A DNA stretch of 64,000 bases from Rhodamnia argentea (taxonomy: Eukaryota > Streptophyta > Magnoliopsida > Myrtales > Myrtaceae), in contig NC_063150.1 in assembly GCF_020921035.1 (NCBI RefSeq), positions 9,424,001-9,488,000 on the forward strand. The letters are read 5' to 3'. How positions within the stretch are numbered: position 1 is the stretch's first letter; every line of letters begins with the position of its first letter. The notes under the pieces are model-generated. The model saw nothing but the letters and a program-made list of their open reading frames with translations. It was not told the DNA's origin and did not search any database. Below are positions 41,101 to 53,349 of this stretch, in pieces. A program made the translations under genes and the position numbers.

Positions 41101-44100
41101 CTTGGATTGAGTCACCAGGTTTGCCCTCCACAACAATTTTGTCCCATTCAGCCACATTACCATGTGAAGCAATCGCTTCGCCACCTACACCTAGAGGTTC
41201 ATGTTGATGAGGTTCAGACATTAAAGCAGCACCATTTACAGTGTCTCGAGAGTTGAAAAATTCAGAATCAATCTCAACAGTTGCAGCCTCATGGGATCCT
41301 TTGCTTTCTATCTGAGAAGCATGCGCATCTGCACGACGAATTTCAAGTTTGGGCCTCTTCCTATTCATCTGGAGATTGGGGACTATTGGATCGCCATTGA
41401 CTCGGTTGTCAATGTTTGCACTTGTAAATTCAGGATGGGACATTGAGAACAATTTCGTAACGTCATGCTTCCAGGTTCTCCACTGAGAATTCAGCAGGGG
41501 CTGCATTGGAGCCTCCAAGGAGTTTACCTCCTTCCACAAGACAGAATCAAACAATTCCTGTAACATACAACAACATTAGTCCAAGTTCATGAGCAAATAA
41601 TCTATTGACATAACATTTGAAAGAGAAATATTTGTGTCTCCATCTTGGTACATTAAGGTGTTAGGTAATAGTACAGACTGGGTAAACCCATGTTCACATT
41701 CTGTTCAAGTGCAGACTGCTGAATCATTCCATCAAAAATTCACTAAATAGGGTTGGATGAAGTGCGGTGTCATTTCAAATAATGTCAAACGAATCAATCA
41801 TGAATGCTCTAACATGCTGCAACGTATGCTTGCAAAAGGCCAGATGCCATTCCGCTCGGGGCTTGATCTTCTTTCACTAGCATAGGAAGCACAGGATCCC
41901 GTACTAGTAAAGGGAAAATGGAAGTGCGCTCCTGCACACCAGCGGAAAAGGCCCTTTCCCCTTTCTCTAATAATAAGGTAAGCTTCATAGCTTCAACCTG
42001 TACTAAGGACTTCGGTTTCCCTTAGTATAGGTTGACTTTCTGGATACGGGGATCTTCATAGTAGGCTGGACCAACATATAAAAGGACAAAGTAATTGAAC
42101 TGAAAATTGTTGTAATGGGACACTTGGTGTCATTTCAGGCAAATCATGAGATGCACTTAAAGACAGTGCAGAAGCTTTTTATAGAAATGGCGGATCTTAT
42201 TACTACAGAATCCACTTGAACAATCATGGTGGGGAACTCAATGGAGTCAGTTGTAGTGATCCCTCCATCCCTCCCTCCACACATACAAACATTCATGATC
42301 CATAACAGATAAAAGATAAGGCAACTTGTCAGGCATCAAGTAAAGAGAAATATAAGGAAAAGCAATTGGATGATTGGTAAACTTCCGCTCAAAATGAATC
42401 TCAAACGAGTACTTGACATTTCATCCGAGCACGACAAGGAACATAGATGAAGCATAAAAATTACCTCTGTCAACATTTCAATGGTTTCGGCACTGTCTGC
42501 CTTCTGACACCTCTGTGCCCAACTAGTAAATGCATGCTGTAACCATTCAGAACTTATGTAGCTCTGCAATATCATCTGCAGCATAAAGTAGCATTAGTTC
42601 ACAAACCGCGACTTACAAAGAACCAGTACATCTTGATATTTCAATCATAAAAACTAATTCTGATAACAAATCTAGGCCTCATATGTTTACATTCATATTA
42701 AATTTCATATCTCCCACGTTGGACTTGCATTTCGAACATCTGCATTTCCAAGCTTCTATGCAATTGGAGTTAACTCTCTACCCTAATCTGCGTCCTCTAT
42801 GAGGAAATCTTTTTGGAGTCTGTACCAGGCCAACCATGTAACAACTACAAAGTAACCTAGGGACCCAATATAAAGCACATTAACAAGCTAAAAAATTATC
42901 TGAAAAAGCATAAATCAAAGTGCAAAGTGCATGTTCTGAAGGTTTTCAGAAGATAAGGGGGCCCCTACAGAAAATATCAACATAAATTGCCCTTATCTAG
43001 ATAAACGCTATTAATGGTCCTCCTATTCAACCAACATTTTAGCTAACAATTAGCAAATATTCCTTCCTTTGAGTTTAGCTGAGGAGCATCATGACACCTA
43101 TTAGATCAAGCTAAGTTTCCTACATGCCTATCGTTCTCGCATAAAGTTTCTTTTCTTTTTTTTGGAAAAAACATGAATAGAAAATTAAATGAATGACACT
43201 ATCAAGTAAGACTCGTAACATACAGATGTCCGTAAGTAGCACGTAAATTCAACTGTGTATGTCTGTCTGTACAGCAAAAAAGAATGCCACTAACAAAAAC
43301 TTAGTAAATTCCAAGACCACTCTGAATCATGATCAGAAAAGAAAGTTACAGTGTGCAACTTCAAGAGCATCCTTCCAAGATCAGTGTAACCAGTGCAGTG
43401 AGATGCTTCCCTAGCAAACTCCTTCCAGACAAGTACATCCTTTGCAGCCTCTATCAAGGCCTAAATGAGTTTGAAGTTTGAATACTGATTAACAATATGT
43501 ATGTGTAATATAACATGGAGAAATCAAACAAATATCACCATTCCCATAGTAAGAAGTCGGAATAGAACTTCGTTACCTCTATGTGCAACTGATCGACAAT
43601 ATTTAACATGCCAACAGCTAGCTTCCGCATAATAAACCTGCGTGCAACAGTCAAATCTTTGACCGTTTTTATTCCAGCTTTATGTGTCCTATGAGCAATG
43701 GGCTCTGGAAATTCGGAAATAGGACGAACGAGAAGCATATCCGCCCATGAATAGTTTCTTGTGTGTGGGAAAAATATGACAAAGTACTTCTTCCTCTCAC
43801 GAGTTGGCTTTGCTTTCAAAGTTGATAATGGCCAGTCAGCCCTTTCACATCTTATTCCTGCTTGCCACTTCCCTCTCCACTATACTTAGAGAAACACAGA
43901 AAGGAAGAAAGACAGAAGAAAAAAATCAGGGCTCATCTTGTTAACAGTAAACCATAAAACCGTCTAACTTGTAAAACTAACACTCTCTTCTTCTCTGCCC
44001 CCCACCATACCCTGAAACTGTGACCTTGAGGACAGACCGTTTTAAGTTCCACCGAAAGGCACAAGGAAGGATGCTTGCTACTGTTTGGAAGTCAGTAAGT

Positions 44101-45231
44101 GCTACAAGAGGCCTCTCATTTTACATAGTTTCATTGCATCGTGAGACATATCCATGCGGTATCCAGTTGACATGAGGTTAATGGTTGAAAGGGGTCACAA
44201 AAGGACTAGCTACTGAACAAATAAGCTAGCAACCAGATGGAGTTAATCCAATGAGCTGTTTCTCTAGGCTGACCCAGCAAATCTCACCAAATATTTAACT
44301 GCTATAAAATCTCAAAGCCAGTGAAACCAAACTATAAAAAATGTACAGTGAGATTGTGCAATAAAATATGCGAACACAACTGCCAAAATTTAGGGTCAAT
44401 CGAGAAATATGAATTCTTATAGATCCAAAAAAGCCACCAATAAAATTGCTAGAAAGTAAACCTGAAGAGACCAAAATTTGGTAAGACGAAAATCAAATCA
44501 ACAGAGAACTTCTGGTAAACTTGGCAGTCGACGGTCAGCACATAACCGCATGTCAATGGACTTTACTGTAAGGCCAAACTCAGGAATGCTTGAAAGTACA
44601 TAGAAACTACTTAACTGGCTCATCCGAAAATCTTGATTTACGTCCAATGCCTCTTTAGTAAAGGTTTAAGTCATTATTGTAGAGGAATTTCAAAATAGAA
44701 GAAAAGGAAAACTCCAGCCATTGAGAAAAGTAATCTGACTATTACCTTCACCCATAATGCTAAAGATTCATCTCCTTCTAGCCACTTAGGCTCAGAAACC
44801 GATGAATCTCCATCCCTGTTATTGCTTGGCAGTTCACTTTCGATAGTATCCACAATTATTTGAGAATTCTCTAAGGCCAATAAAGATTCAGTGCAATAGC
44901 TCTGTTCATTTACGTTACTTTCTTCAAAATCAAGAGAACCACTAGATGCTTTTGGGTCATCCATGGAGCAATCAGACTGTGAAGCTCCACCCAACTGGTC
45001 CTCGAGATCACATGTATGGTGGACTCCTCCTTCACCACCAACTTGTACATCATTTCCTTTCCCATCCACAGTAAAGAATACAGCATCTACTCTGCTATCC
45101 GAAGCTTGAACTCGTTTCTCAGATTCAAGGTGGACAGATTCTCCATCATGGACAGCATCTGTCCCCAAAATCTGTTGAGAGCAATCTGTTTTTCCAGCAT
45201 GTTGTAAATTTGCACAAGGGAGCCACTCCAT
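35165..45231 (-). CDS. SUVR5: SUVR5-type zinc-finger SET histone H3K9 methyltransferase
   Basis: Eleven coding exons, all GT-AG and in phase: 45231-44746, 43879-43577, 43460-43350, 42575-42465, 41557-38738, 38605-38444, 37396-37280, 37217-37114, 37028-36888, 36475-36388, 35272-35165, giving about 1516 residues (Arabidopsis SUVR5 is near 1380). The N-terminal block WRGKWQAGIRCERADWPL is SUVR5-specific. Exon 5 holds three Cys-rich C...FC-KH repeats (near 528, 570, 690) and four C2H2 fingers (near 835, 869, 901, 972). A Cys-rich pre-SET, a SET domain with NHSCSPN and GEELTYDY, and a post-SET CHCEASNC end the protein, so it looks catalytically complete. SUVR5 deposits H3K9me2 in the nucleus at sites chosen by its fingers, independently of DNA methylation. 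Confidence 0.92.
35458..36219. mobile_element. Mutator-like MITE, family A, copy 6, in last SUVR5 intron
   Basis: This is the best-preserved copy. Left end GGGCAAAAGTACCAAAAAAG pairs with the complement of the right end CTTTTTTGTTACTGTTCCCG, and inner repeats are 'accaattcagtcctaaacat' against 'gtttaggactaaattggt'. The GC core, with 'ccctcgccggccaccgg' and 'gagggcc' repeated in both directions, could fold extensively. ATTAAATGG (35449-35457) and ATTAAAAGG (36220-36228) flank it, a 9-bp target duplication with one mismatch as Mutator-like transposases make. It makes up 762 of the 1115 bp of the intron before the last SET exon. Confidence 0.82.
37739..37815. repeat. 39-bp tandem duplication in a SUVR5 intron
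   Basis: 'tagcttcaatttgctgc-agtgaatactgtga-gtac' occurs twice, at 37739-37777 and 37778-37815, in the intron between coding exons 6 and 7. Confidence 0.9.
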
Positions 45232-45318
45232 AATCCACGATGAATGTAGTGTAACACTCGAATGCTATCAACCTACAGGTCCCTAAAGTAAGCCAGCTTC
45301 TAGGAAACAGGAGAGAAT

Positions 45319-45405
45319 ATTTTCCCGGCTAAAGGATGCTGTTCAACATCATCAAACATTTTATTCCGGGCTAAAGGATGCCGTTCGAAATCATCAAACG
45401 TTTTC
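45319..45405. repeat. 43-bp tandem duplication
   Basis: 'ggctaaaggatgc-gttc-a-atcatcaaac-tttt' occurs twice head to tail in the SUVR5 leader region. Confidence 0.85.
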
Positions 45406-47290
45406 CCTGAGCATAAGCCAACGCCATCATCCCCATATACAAGTAAGAGGAACAGAAATTCTTCAGAACAGCTGAAAAGCCAGTCAACTTATTGCACAAA
45501 GCCAGGTATCTTCTGCAGATTCAACACAACCGCTTTAACAAACTGATGAAAAAGATTTTCACAGAAAATCAGGAACCTAAACTATCGATAAGGATTATAT
45601 CACAGTACAGACAGCATTCCAAGCTAAATCAACAAACCAAGGACATTATGCTTATCCTTTTCATGCCAATTTTTCTAAAGTGAAAACTGAAACAATAAAC
45701 ATCATGCTTAGAGCACTGACACGTTTTTAGACAGATTGCAATGCACAGAATAAGTTGAAGAATTTAAAACATAAAAACAAAAGAAAACACTTGAATTTGC
45801 CACTTCATGAGGGATTTCATCTGAACAACCCATTTCCTAGAATCATTGACACGCAAAGAACTAATTGTATAGTCCTATAATGGAGTTAGAATGGCAGTTA
45901 CTTTCTTTTCAGACCAAAAATCACAGAGAGGTTCTCTGCCCCTAATGCAACAAACAAGCCGGAAATTTCGGGTTGAACCCCCTCAATCAATATGCCTTAC
46001 CAGAAGAGTTCCGTTATGACATAATAAAGTTCCACGATATTCAACTGGAACTACCACCAGGTCTCAAAATCAGTTGCTTCATAACAAAGAGGAATGAAAG
46101 AATCCACACGTCTGTCCATGTACCGAATAATCACTAGATGGTCTAAAGTGTTCGCTTTTGACACTTCTAAAAAATCTATTAGAAAATACTCAATCAAAAC
46201 TGATGCCTCCTCCTGATGTAGGGTACACAAAACCTAATGCAAGATCATGCAATCTTAAATTTTTAACTCTGCTTTTAATTTTTACAATGCAGTTTAGTTG
46301 TTAGAATGGGCAACAACGGGAAGCCAACTCTTTTACCAATCACTTACAAGATAAAATGATCAACTCTTTTCCTCCAAGCATACCATTTGAAATCATCAAC
46401 AACGTCGCCGAAATCTTATCAAAATGCCATAAATGTTCATCAAACAGAGTACTACACATTACTGGAATTGGCAGATTACCGTCATTTTAGAAGCGGTTGG
46501 CTAGTTTCGTTAGTCATAAATCACTTACCATCAAGACTTACCAAAGGAAATAAAGAAAATCTAGTAAACTGGACAACCCTATATTACAGAAGAATATTTC
46601 TCTCAACTTAACACCACAAAGGAAAATCAAATCGAAGCATAAAACTCCATAGAATTGCCTTATTGGCAGTCAAAAATAACTCCATTTGAGTGATTGCCAG
46701 CTATAAACTCTGAACTCAACATCAAAATTGAACCTTCATGAAAAAGCGTTACAGTTCCTGCAACTTCACTAATACCCAGGCGACACAACTGGAGTTATCA
46801 ACGTCCCAAGTCACATCCTCATGTAACATCACAGACAAAACCGTTACATAAGTTCCCCCGAAAGAAAAAAGAAAAAAGAAAAAAGAAAAGGCAAAACGGA
46901 AATACAAAATCAAAACTTGGGCAACATGCAGAAATCGTAATCGAACCAATGTGATAGCCTCTGGTTGGAGAAATTAGCGGATAACCCTTGATCAGAAGAA
47001 AGAACAATCGCTGTTCGAAACCCTAAACATCAGGCAAAAAGTTAATTAAGGATGAAATCGCTCGAAAGGGTACAGTGTATCTGCATCTGCGAGTCGATCG
47101 TCAACAGTAATAACATGCTTCAAGTTCATCCTACCAAGACGGTCCACATCCCTCGAAAAAAAACCCAAACTTTTGAAGAACCCATCAACCAAAACTAGGA
47201 ATTAAGGCCCTGAATTCACGAATTGGACATAAAATTGCGCACTTCGGCTTATTTTTTCGTACTTCTTAGCGCATGCAACAATTGGGGTGG

Positions 47291-47314
47291 GGTGCAGGTG
47301 CAGGTGCAGGTGCA
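47291..47314. repeat. (GGTGCA)4 hexamer repeat
   Basis: Four exact units, seen directly. Confidence 0.95.
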
Positions 47315-48083
47315 GCTAGAGCTAGGTCACACACCACGATGAAGTTACAGAGACACAAGGGGATGGCACGAGGAAGGCCCTAAATTGAGATTACATGCCA
47401 CAAATAATAACAGACATGAACGAATGTAATGTGGTTTTTATGTGGCTGCAACGTTGATGGTGTCTGTTTACCTCTAAGGAAAGGGGAGATTTGGGGGGGT
47501 TTCCACGAAGACCACCACCATTTGCCATTGTTGATGTTGTTTGTCTAAGACCCAAGACAAAAAAAAAAGGGGGGGTTAGGCAAAATCGTCGGGCTCTTTC
47601 AGTTCCTTCTTTAGACAGAGAAAGAGGGGGGGCAAACAAAAAAACATCAAATGTGTCTGTCTGCGTATACCTGCTGCAAACCACTCTAATCGTGCGATAC
47701 TATCACCCTCAATCGAGCACTAAAGGGTTAGCAATGGTGACTGAATAGAAACGGAGGGAACATATAAAAGTGGGTGGGGGTGTGTGTGTCGTGATTGTGA
47801 ATTTTGCTGGGATACTGGGCATGATGTACCTGTGCCTGTACCCGTACCGAGCCTTAGGGCTTAGGTCATTAAAGAAAAGGGCTATCTTTGGAATACCCAA
47901 AAAGAGATTTAAAAAAAAATTAAAGTGAGGGTGAAAAAAAAAAAAAAGGAAGGAGATTTATTGCTGAAAATCTCAAAAAAGTGATGAGATCTAATAAGGC
48001 AGAGCTGGTCAAAAGAGGATCCTAGTGAAAATTTGAGATTTTTTTTAATAATGGGAGGAAGTTGCAGGGTCTGGTCCTCCTCA

Positions 48084-48107
48084 CTGCTGCTGCTGCTGCT
48101 GCTGCTG
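48084..48107. repeat. (CTG)8 microsatellite near SUVR5 transcription start
   Basis: Eight CTG units. On the SUVR5 strand this is a CAG run just upstream of the inferred first exon. Confidence 0.95.
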
Positions 48108-48426
48108 GTCGCTCGTGCTCAATCTAATCTCTTCTCATCTGATCTTTTTCCCTTCTTTTGACGTAAGAGACGGAGACTTTGGGCCTGGAATTATAACAAT
48201 AATCACAAGTTTTCCACGTGTCATCATGGGCTCGAGGGGGAGATTCAAGATCAAGACCGCAGAACGCTCGCTGGTTCCTGTGGGCGGCGCGATGGATTTT
48301 CAGGTTCCCCCCTTCAAGATGGGCCGGTCAACCAGCCCATGTAGAATTTTGATTCGGGCTCAATGGGCCCGAGTTTCGATTTTTTGGGCGGACCTTCAGT
48401 TTTGCCACCGGTGCACAGTTCCTGAT

Positions 48427-48459
48427 GCTGCCGCTGCCGCCGCCGCCGCCGCAGCAGCG
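48427..48459. repeat. GCC-rich triplet repeat
   Basis: Imperfect GCC/GCT/GCA run of about 11 triplets. It yields a polyalanine tract in a chance frame (48115-48498) without other protein character. Confidence 0.85.
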
Positions 48460-48499
48460 AGACTTTTATGTTTTTTTGAAAACTCTTACGACATTTGAA

Positions 48500-49820
48500 A
48501 GATGGAGGTGTGGATCATGATGGGTTTGTTTTTGTTTTTGTCTAGGGTGTAATCATCAGGTTTATGACAAGACAACCTCAATTTAGTGTCGCCGGTGCTT
48601 ATTTTGAAAGCATCTTGAGGTCACTTTTCGCTCCCCAACGTCTCTGGGCATGCTTTCCTCCCCCGGAGGATTTGACGACTGATAGGTAAAAAGTAAAAGG
48701 CTCATGATTATAACAGTCAAACTCATGATTGTTTATGTAGATTTGCTTTACTTGGAGAATGGTTCTTTTGAAAGGTAATGTTGGCCAAAAAAAGGTGTTT
48801 CCCCACGAGCCAATTTCGTGTCAAAGTAATCGCATTGCCTTCACGGCTAAGACGGCCTGTAATAACTCCAAGAAAACCGTCTCCAACCAACTCGAAAGTG
48901 TCGCAATTTGTAAATCCGCGTAACCAAACACTTGAGCGACAATATTTCACTACATGATTACAACACAAGCACGGTCATAGTCTATATTGAAATATCGCAA
49001 AGTGAGCGGCAGACTGCAATTGCTAGATGAATAATATGAGATCGGTTTACAACCTATGAAGGTTTGAGAGCATCACTCATTAATTACTTTGCAAGATGGT
49101 TAGAAATTTGAAGTCGCATCTCAATTGATCTCTTTCTCTTAGTTTTCGCACAATCTAAATCCGGTGACCCACAAAATTTGAATTTTTTTTTTTTACTTCG
49201 AACACCTTAAAATGTTAATGTTGTTGCATAAATCGGTAAATGATTTTTTACGATGGGTTAAATTTCGAAAAATAGTTTAAACTTTGATAGGGAAGGCCAA
49301 ATGGTTTTTCTTTTTTAAATTTTTGCTAAATGTTAACAATGTGCCCAAAGTTTAGTTGGATGAGTAAGCTCGAGATATTAGACTTCTAGAATTTATTTGA
49401 TAAAATTAAAAAATAAGTGTTGGATGTGGATAAGGTGATATATCATTCTCTAAGATCTAGGAAGAGTGGCCGACCTAATTAATATGCTCTTAGGAGACCC
49501 CAGCCAACTCAATCAATCTCTAGGTCCCTAGCGAACGAGTCATTCATTTTTGTTTGATCAACCAATGGCTATAATGACCTTAAATGTAAGTTTTGAATTT
49601 CATGTTTTGATAATCTTTAATGTTGCAAATATAAATAAAAGTTATTTGATAATAATTGAAAATTGATGGCTCAACAGTATTGACTTGTTACCCCATAAAA
49701 CAAAATTATTGTTATTAGTAGCTTCGCAATTAGCAAGATTCCCATTTTCATCAATTGCCTTTTTTCCGTTAAAAGAATCCAGTCCCTTAATTTTTCACTT
49801 ATGAGGGTTTTCTTTTTAAG
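48500..49820. other. Intergenic, no gene recognised
   Basis: AT-rich spacer upstream of SUVR5. Nothing is supported on either strand. Confidence 0.4.
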
Positions 49821-50040
49821 CCTAAGGCTCCATTTGTTTCGCAAAAATGAACGATTTGAAACGTATATTTTTTTAAATAATCATTTTATCTCGCGAAATA
49901 ATTATCCAATGAAAAATATTCTATTTATAGACAAGAATATATGTCTAATATTTTCGTAGATGATAAAAAATATTTTTCATTCATTTTTGGAAGTGATATA
50001 AGCAATCATTTTTAAAAAAAAAAAAAATAAACGGCGCCTA
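49821..50040. mobile_element. Family C MITE, copy 2
   Basis: The left end TAAGGCTCCATTTGTTT pairs with the complement of the right end (TTAGGCGCCGTTTATTT). The AT-rich core is shared with 17.96-18.17 and 62.17-62.33 kb. A target duplication is not clear. Confidence 0.6.
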
Positions 50041-50051
50041 AGTTAATTAAG

Positions 50052-50150
50052 TAGGGGTGTGCAAAGAAATCACGAACCACCCGTACATCCCGGAATCGGT
50101 GGTTCCTCAGTATTTTTTTTTTTTTTTTATCAGAGTTCCTCGGTTGACTT
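50052..50150 (+). mobile_element. hAT MITE end, truncated
   Basis: TAGGGGTGTGCAAA at 50052-50065 is the same terminal motif as the 6.3-kb hAT MITE, followed by short subterminal 'ggaatcggtggttcc' words. No right end (GCACACCCCTA) was found downstream. Confidence 0.5.
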
Positions 50151-50705
50151 GAGAGTATATGCCAGTTAGGGGAAAAAATCAAGGGTCTATCACGATCTAT
50201 TTTATTTTAAAATTTTCAATGTCTTTCCAAAATTTGCTGCTATCACAAATCTACTGTTATTTCATGCAAAACGCCCCCAAAATTGTTGGAAACATATCTA
50301 GTGAAAATCATTAACAATTTTTTCCTAAATTCAAAGATTTAGATAATATTTTTGAATATCTTTGAATTAACGAAGCTGTGAATTTTGATTTCGTGTTTCC
50401 CAACTTTTGATGACAAGACCTCATTCCCTTGCTTGCCTCGATCATATATACAGTTGAATTGTCCAAATTGAATTGGCGGTCTCCATGGCCAAAGCAGTGG
50501 ACCCGAGAGTGGGGACAAAGACAAGAAAACATGGGACTGACCAAGGAAAAGGATGAGATTCCCTTTTTGCCTGATATGATTGGCAGGAACTCACTTGTCC
50601 TCATGTCTTGGGACTGGTCGGCCTTTCTCTCCGGTTATTCCACAGCTACGTAATCTCTTGAATCATATTACAGAAAATCACATTTTTGGTTCATGTAATT
50701 TGGAG

Positions 50706-51663
50706 TTTTCGCTTTTGATCCTTATACTTTTGTTATAATTACAGTCCTCATATTTTTCTCCTACGACAATATCCGTTAAATATACGGTCAAAACATGCCG
50801 AAAATCGTCGAATCGCCACCGGCGATTAACAAATGATGTATCTGAGTGACGATCTCTAAAAGTACATTTTAAGTCCTTGTACTTTTCGAAGCGTTCAAAT
50901 ATAGCCCATGTATTTTGTTTTTGCAACAATACTAATCACCGTACCATATTGATAAGAATTTAAGTACAGTTGATTCATGATCTCATTCTTAATCGGACTC
51001 AAATGAGATAGGGTATTATTGAGTCCTTAAAGTTATTATGATGGCTTTATAAGTACTAATGAAAGAAAATTCTATCAAAGCCATTTAACATTCAAGGGTT
51101 GATATTAAATAGGAGAGATCTTCGACCAAAAAAAACAAAAAATCGGAGAAATCCCCATAAACTGTCTAAAGTGTTTGGTTATTAGATAGGGAGTGAAAGT
51201 TGTGTTTAAAATATTTAAAAGTTACCATGCTTTCTAGAAGTAGTCCTAACTGAATACATCCATACAGATTTGAGCTAAAAATAAAAACTGTTGTTGTTTA
51301 ATCTAGTGAAATTAATCTTGTCACTTATAAAAGTTGGAACCACCAATTAATATATAGTTTGCCATAAATTTTGCATCGAAATGTGACGAAAGTAATTAAG
51401 TCTTCAGTGAATAATAGGATTAGTTTTGTCACTAAAACAAAGCATAGGACTTAAATTGATTGTTCTTAAAAGTACGTGGATCAAAAGTGTAATTTATTTT
51501 AGCAGCTTGGACACAGAGTCACCACGGATGTGAGTAGCTTGGTGCTGACTCAGCAATTTTCGGCGAATTTTGAGTGGAAATTTTGACACAATGACCTATA
51601 TTGTCTCCATGTAATAGTACGAATACTAAAATTATAACTAAAGTATAAGGATCAAAACTGAAG
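50706..51663. mobile_element. Inverted-repeat element, family D
   Basis: 'cttttgatccttatactttt' followed by 'gttataatta' (50706-50745) recurs as its complement 'ctaaaattataactaaagta' followed by 'taaggatcaaaactgaag' (51624-51663). Inner words such as 'aagtccttgtacttttcg' and 'aaaagtacgtggatcaaaag' are also inverted. About 960 bp, non-coding and AT-rich. No target duplication was identified. Confidence 0.6.
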
Positions 51664-51894
51664 TATCCCAAAACAGAAGGGAGCACAACGTAATTTCTCC
51701 AATATTTATATCCCAACAATAACTTATAATCTCCCTTTATCTCTTCTGGTTTTTTTTTTTCAGTAAATGCACATTATTTTCAGTGGATTTTGGTTTTTAT
51801 TGAACCATGACAAATGACAAGGTGCACTCCCTAGAGGACTCGAGCTTGGCATCCACATTGCACGAGCGGACACTCGGGGAGAAGTCCTCAAGGC

Positions 51895-52370
51895 CAGCCG
51901 GACCAAATCTGACCCGACCCGATCCGATCCTTAAACTTTCGGAGCTATCGGTTGTGTCGTTCGAGACAGCAACGGAGTTTTGGTGGATGGTTTTGCGCAA
52001 ACGGTATGGACGATCTCAGCTGAACAGGCGGAAGCTTTCAGCTTTTGTGGAAATCCTGAGATTCCTTGTTCTGACCGCACGAATGGAAGAAAACCTCTTA
52101 CTTGAGTCTAACTATGCGATTCTAATAAGGAGTCTTCAAGGTACGAATCAATTCACGTGGAAAGCGGGTACCCTTATCACTTAAGCCAAAGACTAAATTA
52201 TGGGCTTCCAGAATTTGACTTTGGCCTATTGTTGTAGAGACACAAATAAGGTAGCGGATTGGATTACAAAATCTCATCGAAGTGGATCCTTATCTCACAA
52301 TTGGTTGTCGAATCCTCCCATGCCCTATGGGCTTTACTATGTTTGGAATCTCGTTTTATGTATTCTAACT
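51895..52370 (+). pseudogene. RNase H-like (RVT_3) domain relic
   Basis: Scattered over several frames are pieces of the RNase H-like domain found in plant LINE-derived proteins: GCVVRDSNGVLVDGFA, then AEQAEAFSF, then NLLLESNYAILIRSLQGT, then TNKVADWITKSHRSGSLSHN with WLSNPP. Their order and spacing match the family and frameshifts and stops separate them. No reverse transcriptase lies upstream. It is a decayed retroelement tail or a dead stand-alone RNase H-like gene. Confidence 0.75.
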
Positions 52371-52684
52371 TGTTGAGTTAATAATGCAAATCGTATTTTT
52401 TGGGGAAAAAAGAAAAAGTATGTTTCCTCGTCGATGATGGACTAGAGTTCTGGTGTCCGAGGCTGTCTATGGGTTTCACCTCCATCGGTCGTCATCTATA
52501 GCCGTGTCCTAGCCATGTTATCATATAAAAATGGCCTTACATTATCAAATTGGGACGTAGCAAATCCACAATTTCATGGTAGATCAGGATAATCAGATAG
52601 GGAAAAACCTCTCGTCCTACCTATTTTAAATTAATACGTATAAAAAGGGCCTTACATTATCAAATTGAGACTTATCGAATCTAC

Positions 52685-53330
52685 GGGATAATTGTCGAAA
52701 AAGTCTTAAACACATTGTACGACGGCCAATTCAGTCTTACATTTTTTTATGGTGCTAGTTTAGTTATAAACATTTTGACGATTTTCCAATTTAGTCTTTC
52801 CCGCTAATTCTAACAGAAAATCGCTAACATGGATGTCGGCCGTCCTACTTAGCATGGACAATTTTTACAACTTTTTTTTTTCTGAATTTTGATTGAATTT
52901 TTTATTTTATCTTTTCCTTTTTATTCCTTTTTCCTTGTAATTAATACCATTGACCAACATCCGACAACCCCCGCAGCCACTAGGCGAGGCCGCAACGCTA
53001 TCACCTAGAGGCCCAAGAGGGTAGGCAATCTTCACTAGTCGTCCGCCCCGGCCAATAGAGGAAAATGGGAAAAAATAAAAATAAAGGTGAAGAAAATAAA
53101 TATAAAAAATAATTTTTTTAGAAAATCCAAAAAAAAAAAGTTTGGAAAAATTGTCCACGTCAATGCCGTTCGTGCCACGTAGGATAGTGGGCATCCACGT
53201 CAGCAATTTCTAACCAATATTGACTGAAATAACTAAATTAGCAAATCATTACAAGATTTAATATTAAATTTGCACAATTGAAAGGTTTATGACTGAATTG
53301 ACCGTTGTACAATAGGTTTAGATCTTTTTT
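52685..53330. mobile_element. Mutator-like MITE, family A, copy 7, with empty-site evidence
   Basis: Ends carry 'gtcgaaaaagtcttaaacacattgtac' and the matching complement 'gtacaataggtttagatctttttt'. The core has 'ggatgtcggccgtcctacttagc' and 'gtgccacgtaggatagtggg'. GAATCTAC flanks both sides (52677-52684 and 53331-53338). A duplicate of the target at about 52535-52592 ('ttacattatcaaattgggac ... aaatccacaatttcatggta') is uninterrupted and shows the pre-insertion state. Confidence 0.85.
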
Positions 53331-53349
53331 GAATCTACAATTCCATGGT

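Larger units (their letters stand above)
45232..48050 (-). promoter_or_regulatory. SUVR5 5' leader with candidate 2.5-kb intron, and promoter
   Basis: Upstream of the SUVR5 ATG no coding frame continues. On the minus strand a good acceptor (cctgtag before gttgatagc) lies at 45283 and a good donor (ggcacag before gtacatc) at 47829, so a 5'-UTR intron of about 2.5 kb is plausible, with the first exon and start site near 47.83-48.05 kb. Long leader introns often raise expression in plants. The stretch holds no other gene. It contains a 43-bp tandem duplication (45319-45361, 45363-45405) and the (GGTGCA)4 repeat. Boundaries are inferred, not proven. Confidence 0.4.

Noticed and set aside
48115..48498. 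127-codon frame with a polyalanine tract
   Set aside because: The alanines come from a GCC repeat; the rest has no protein character and it sits in the SUVR5 promoter region.
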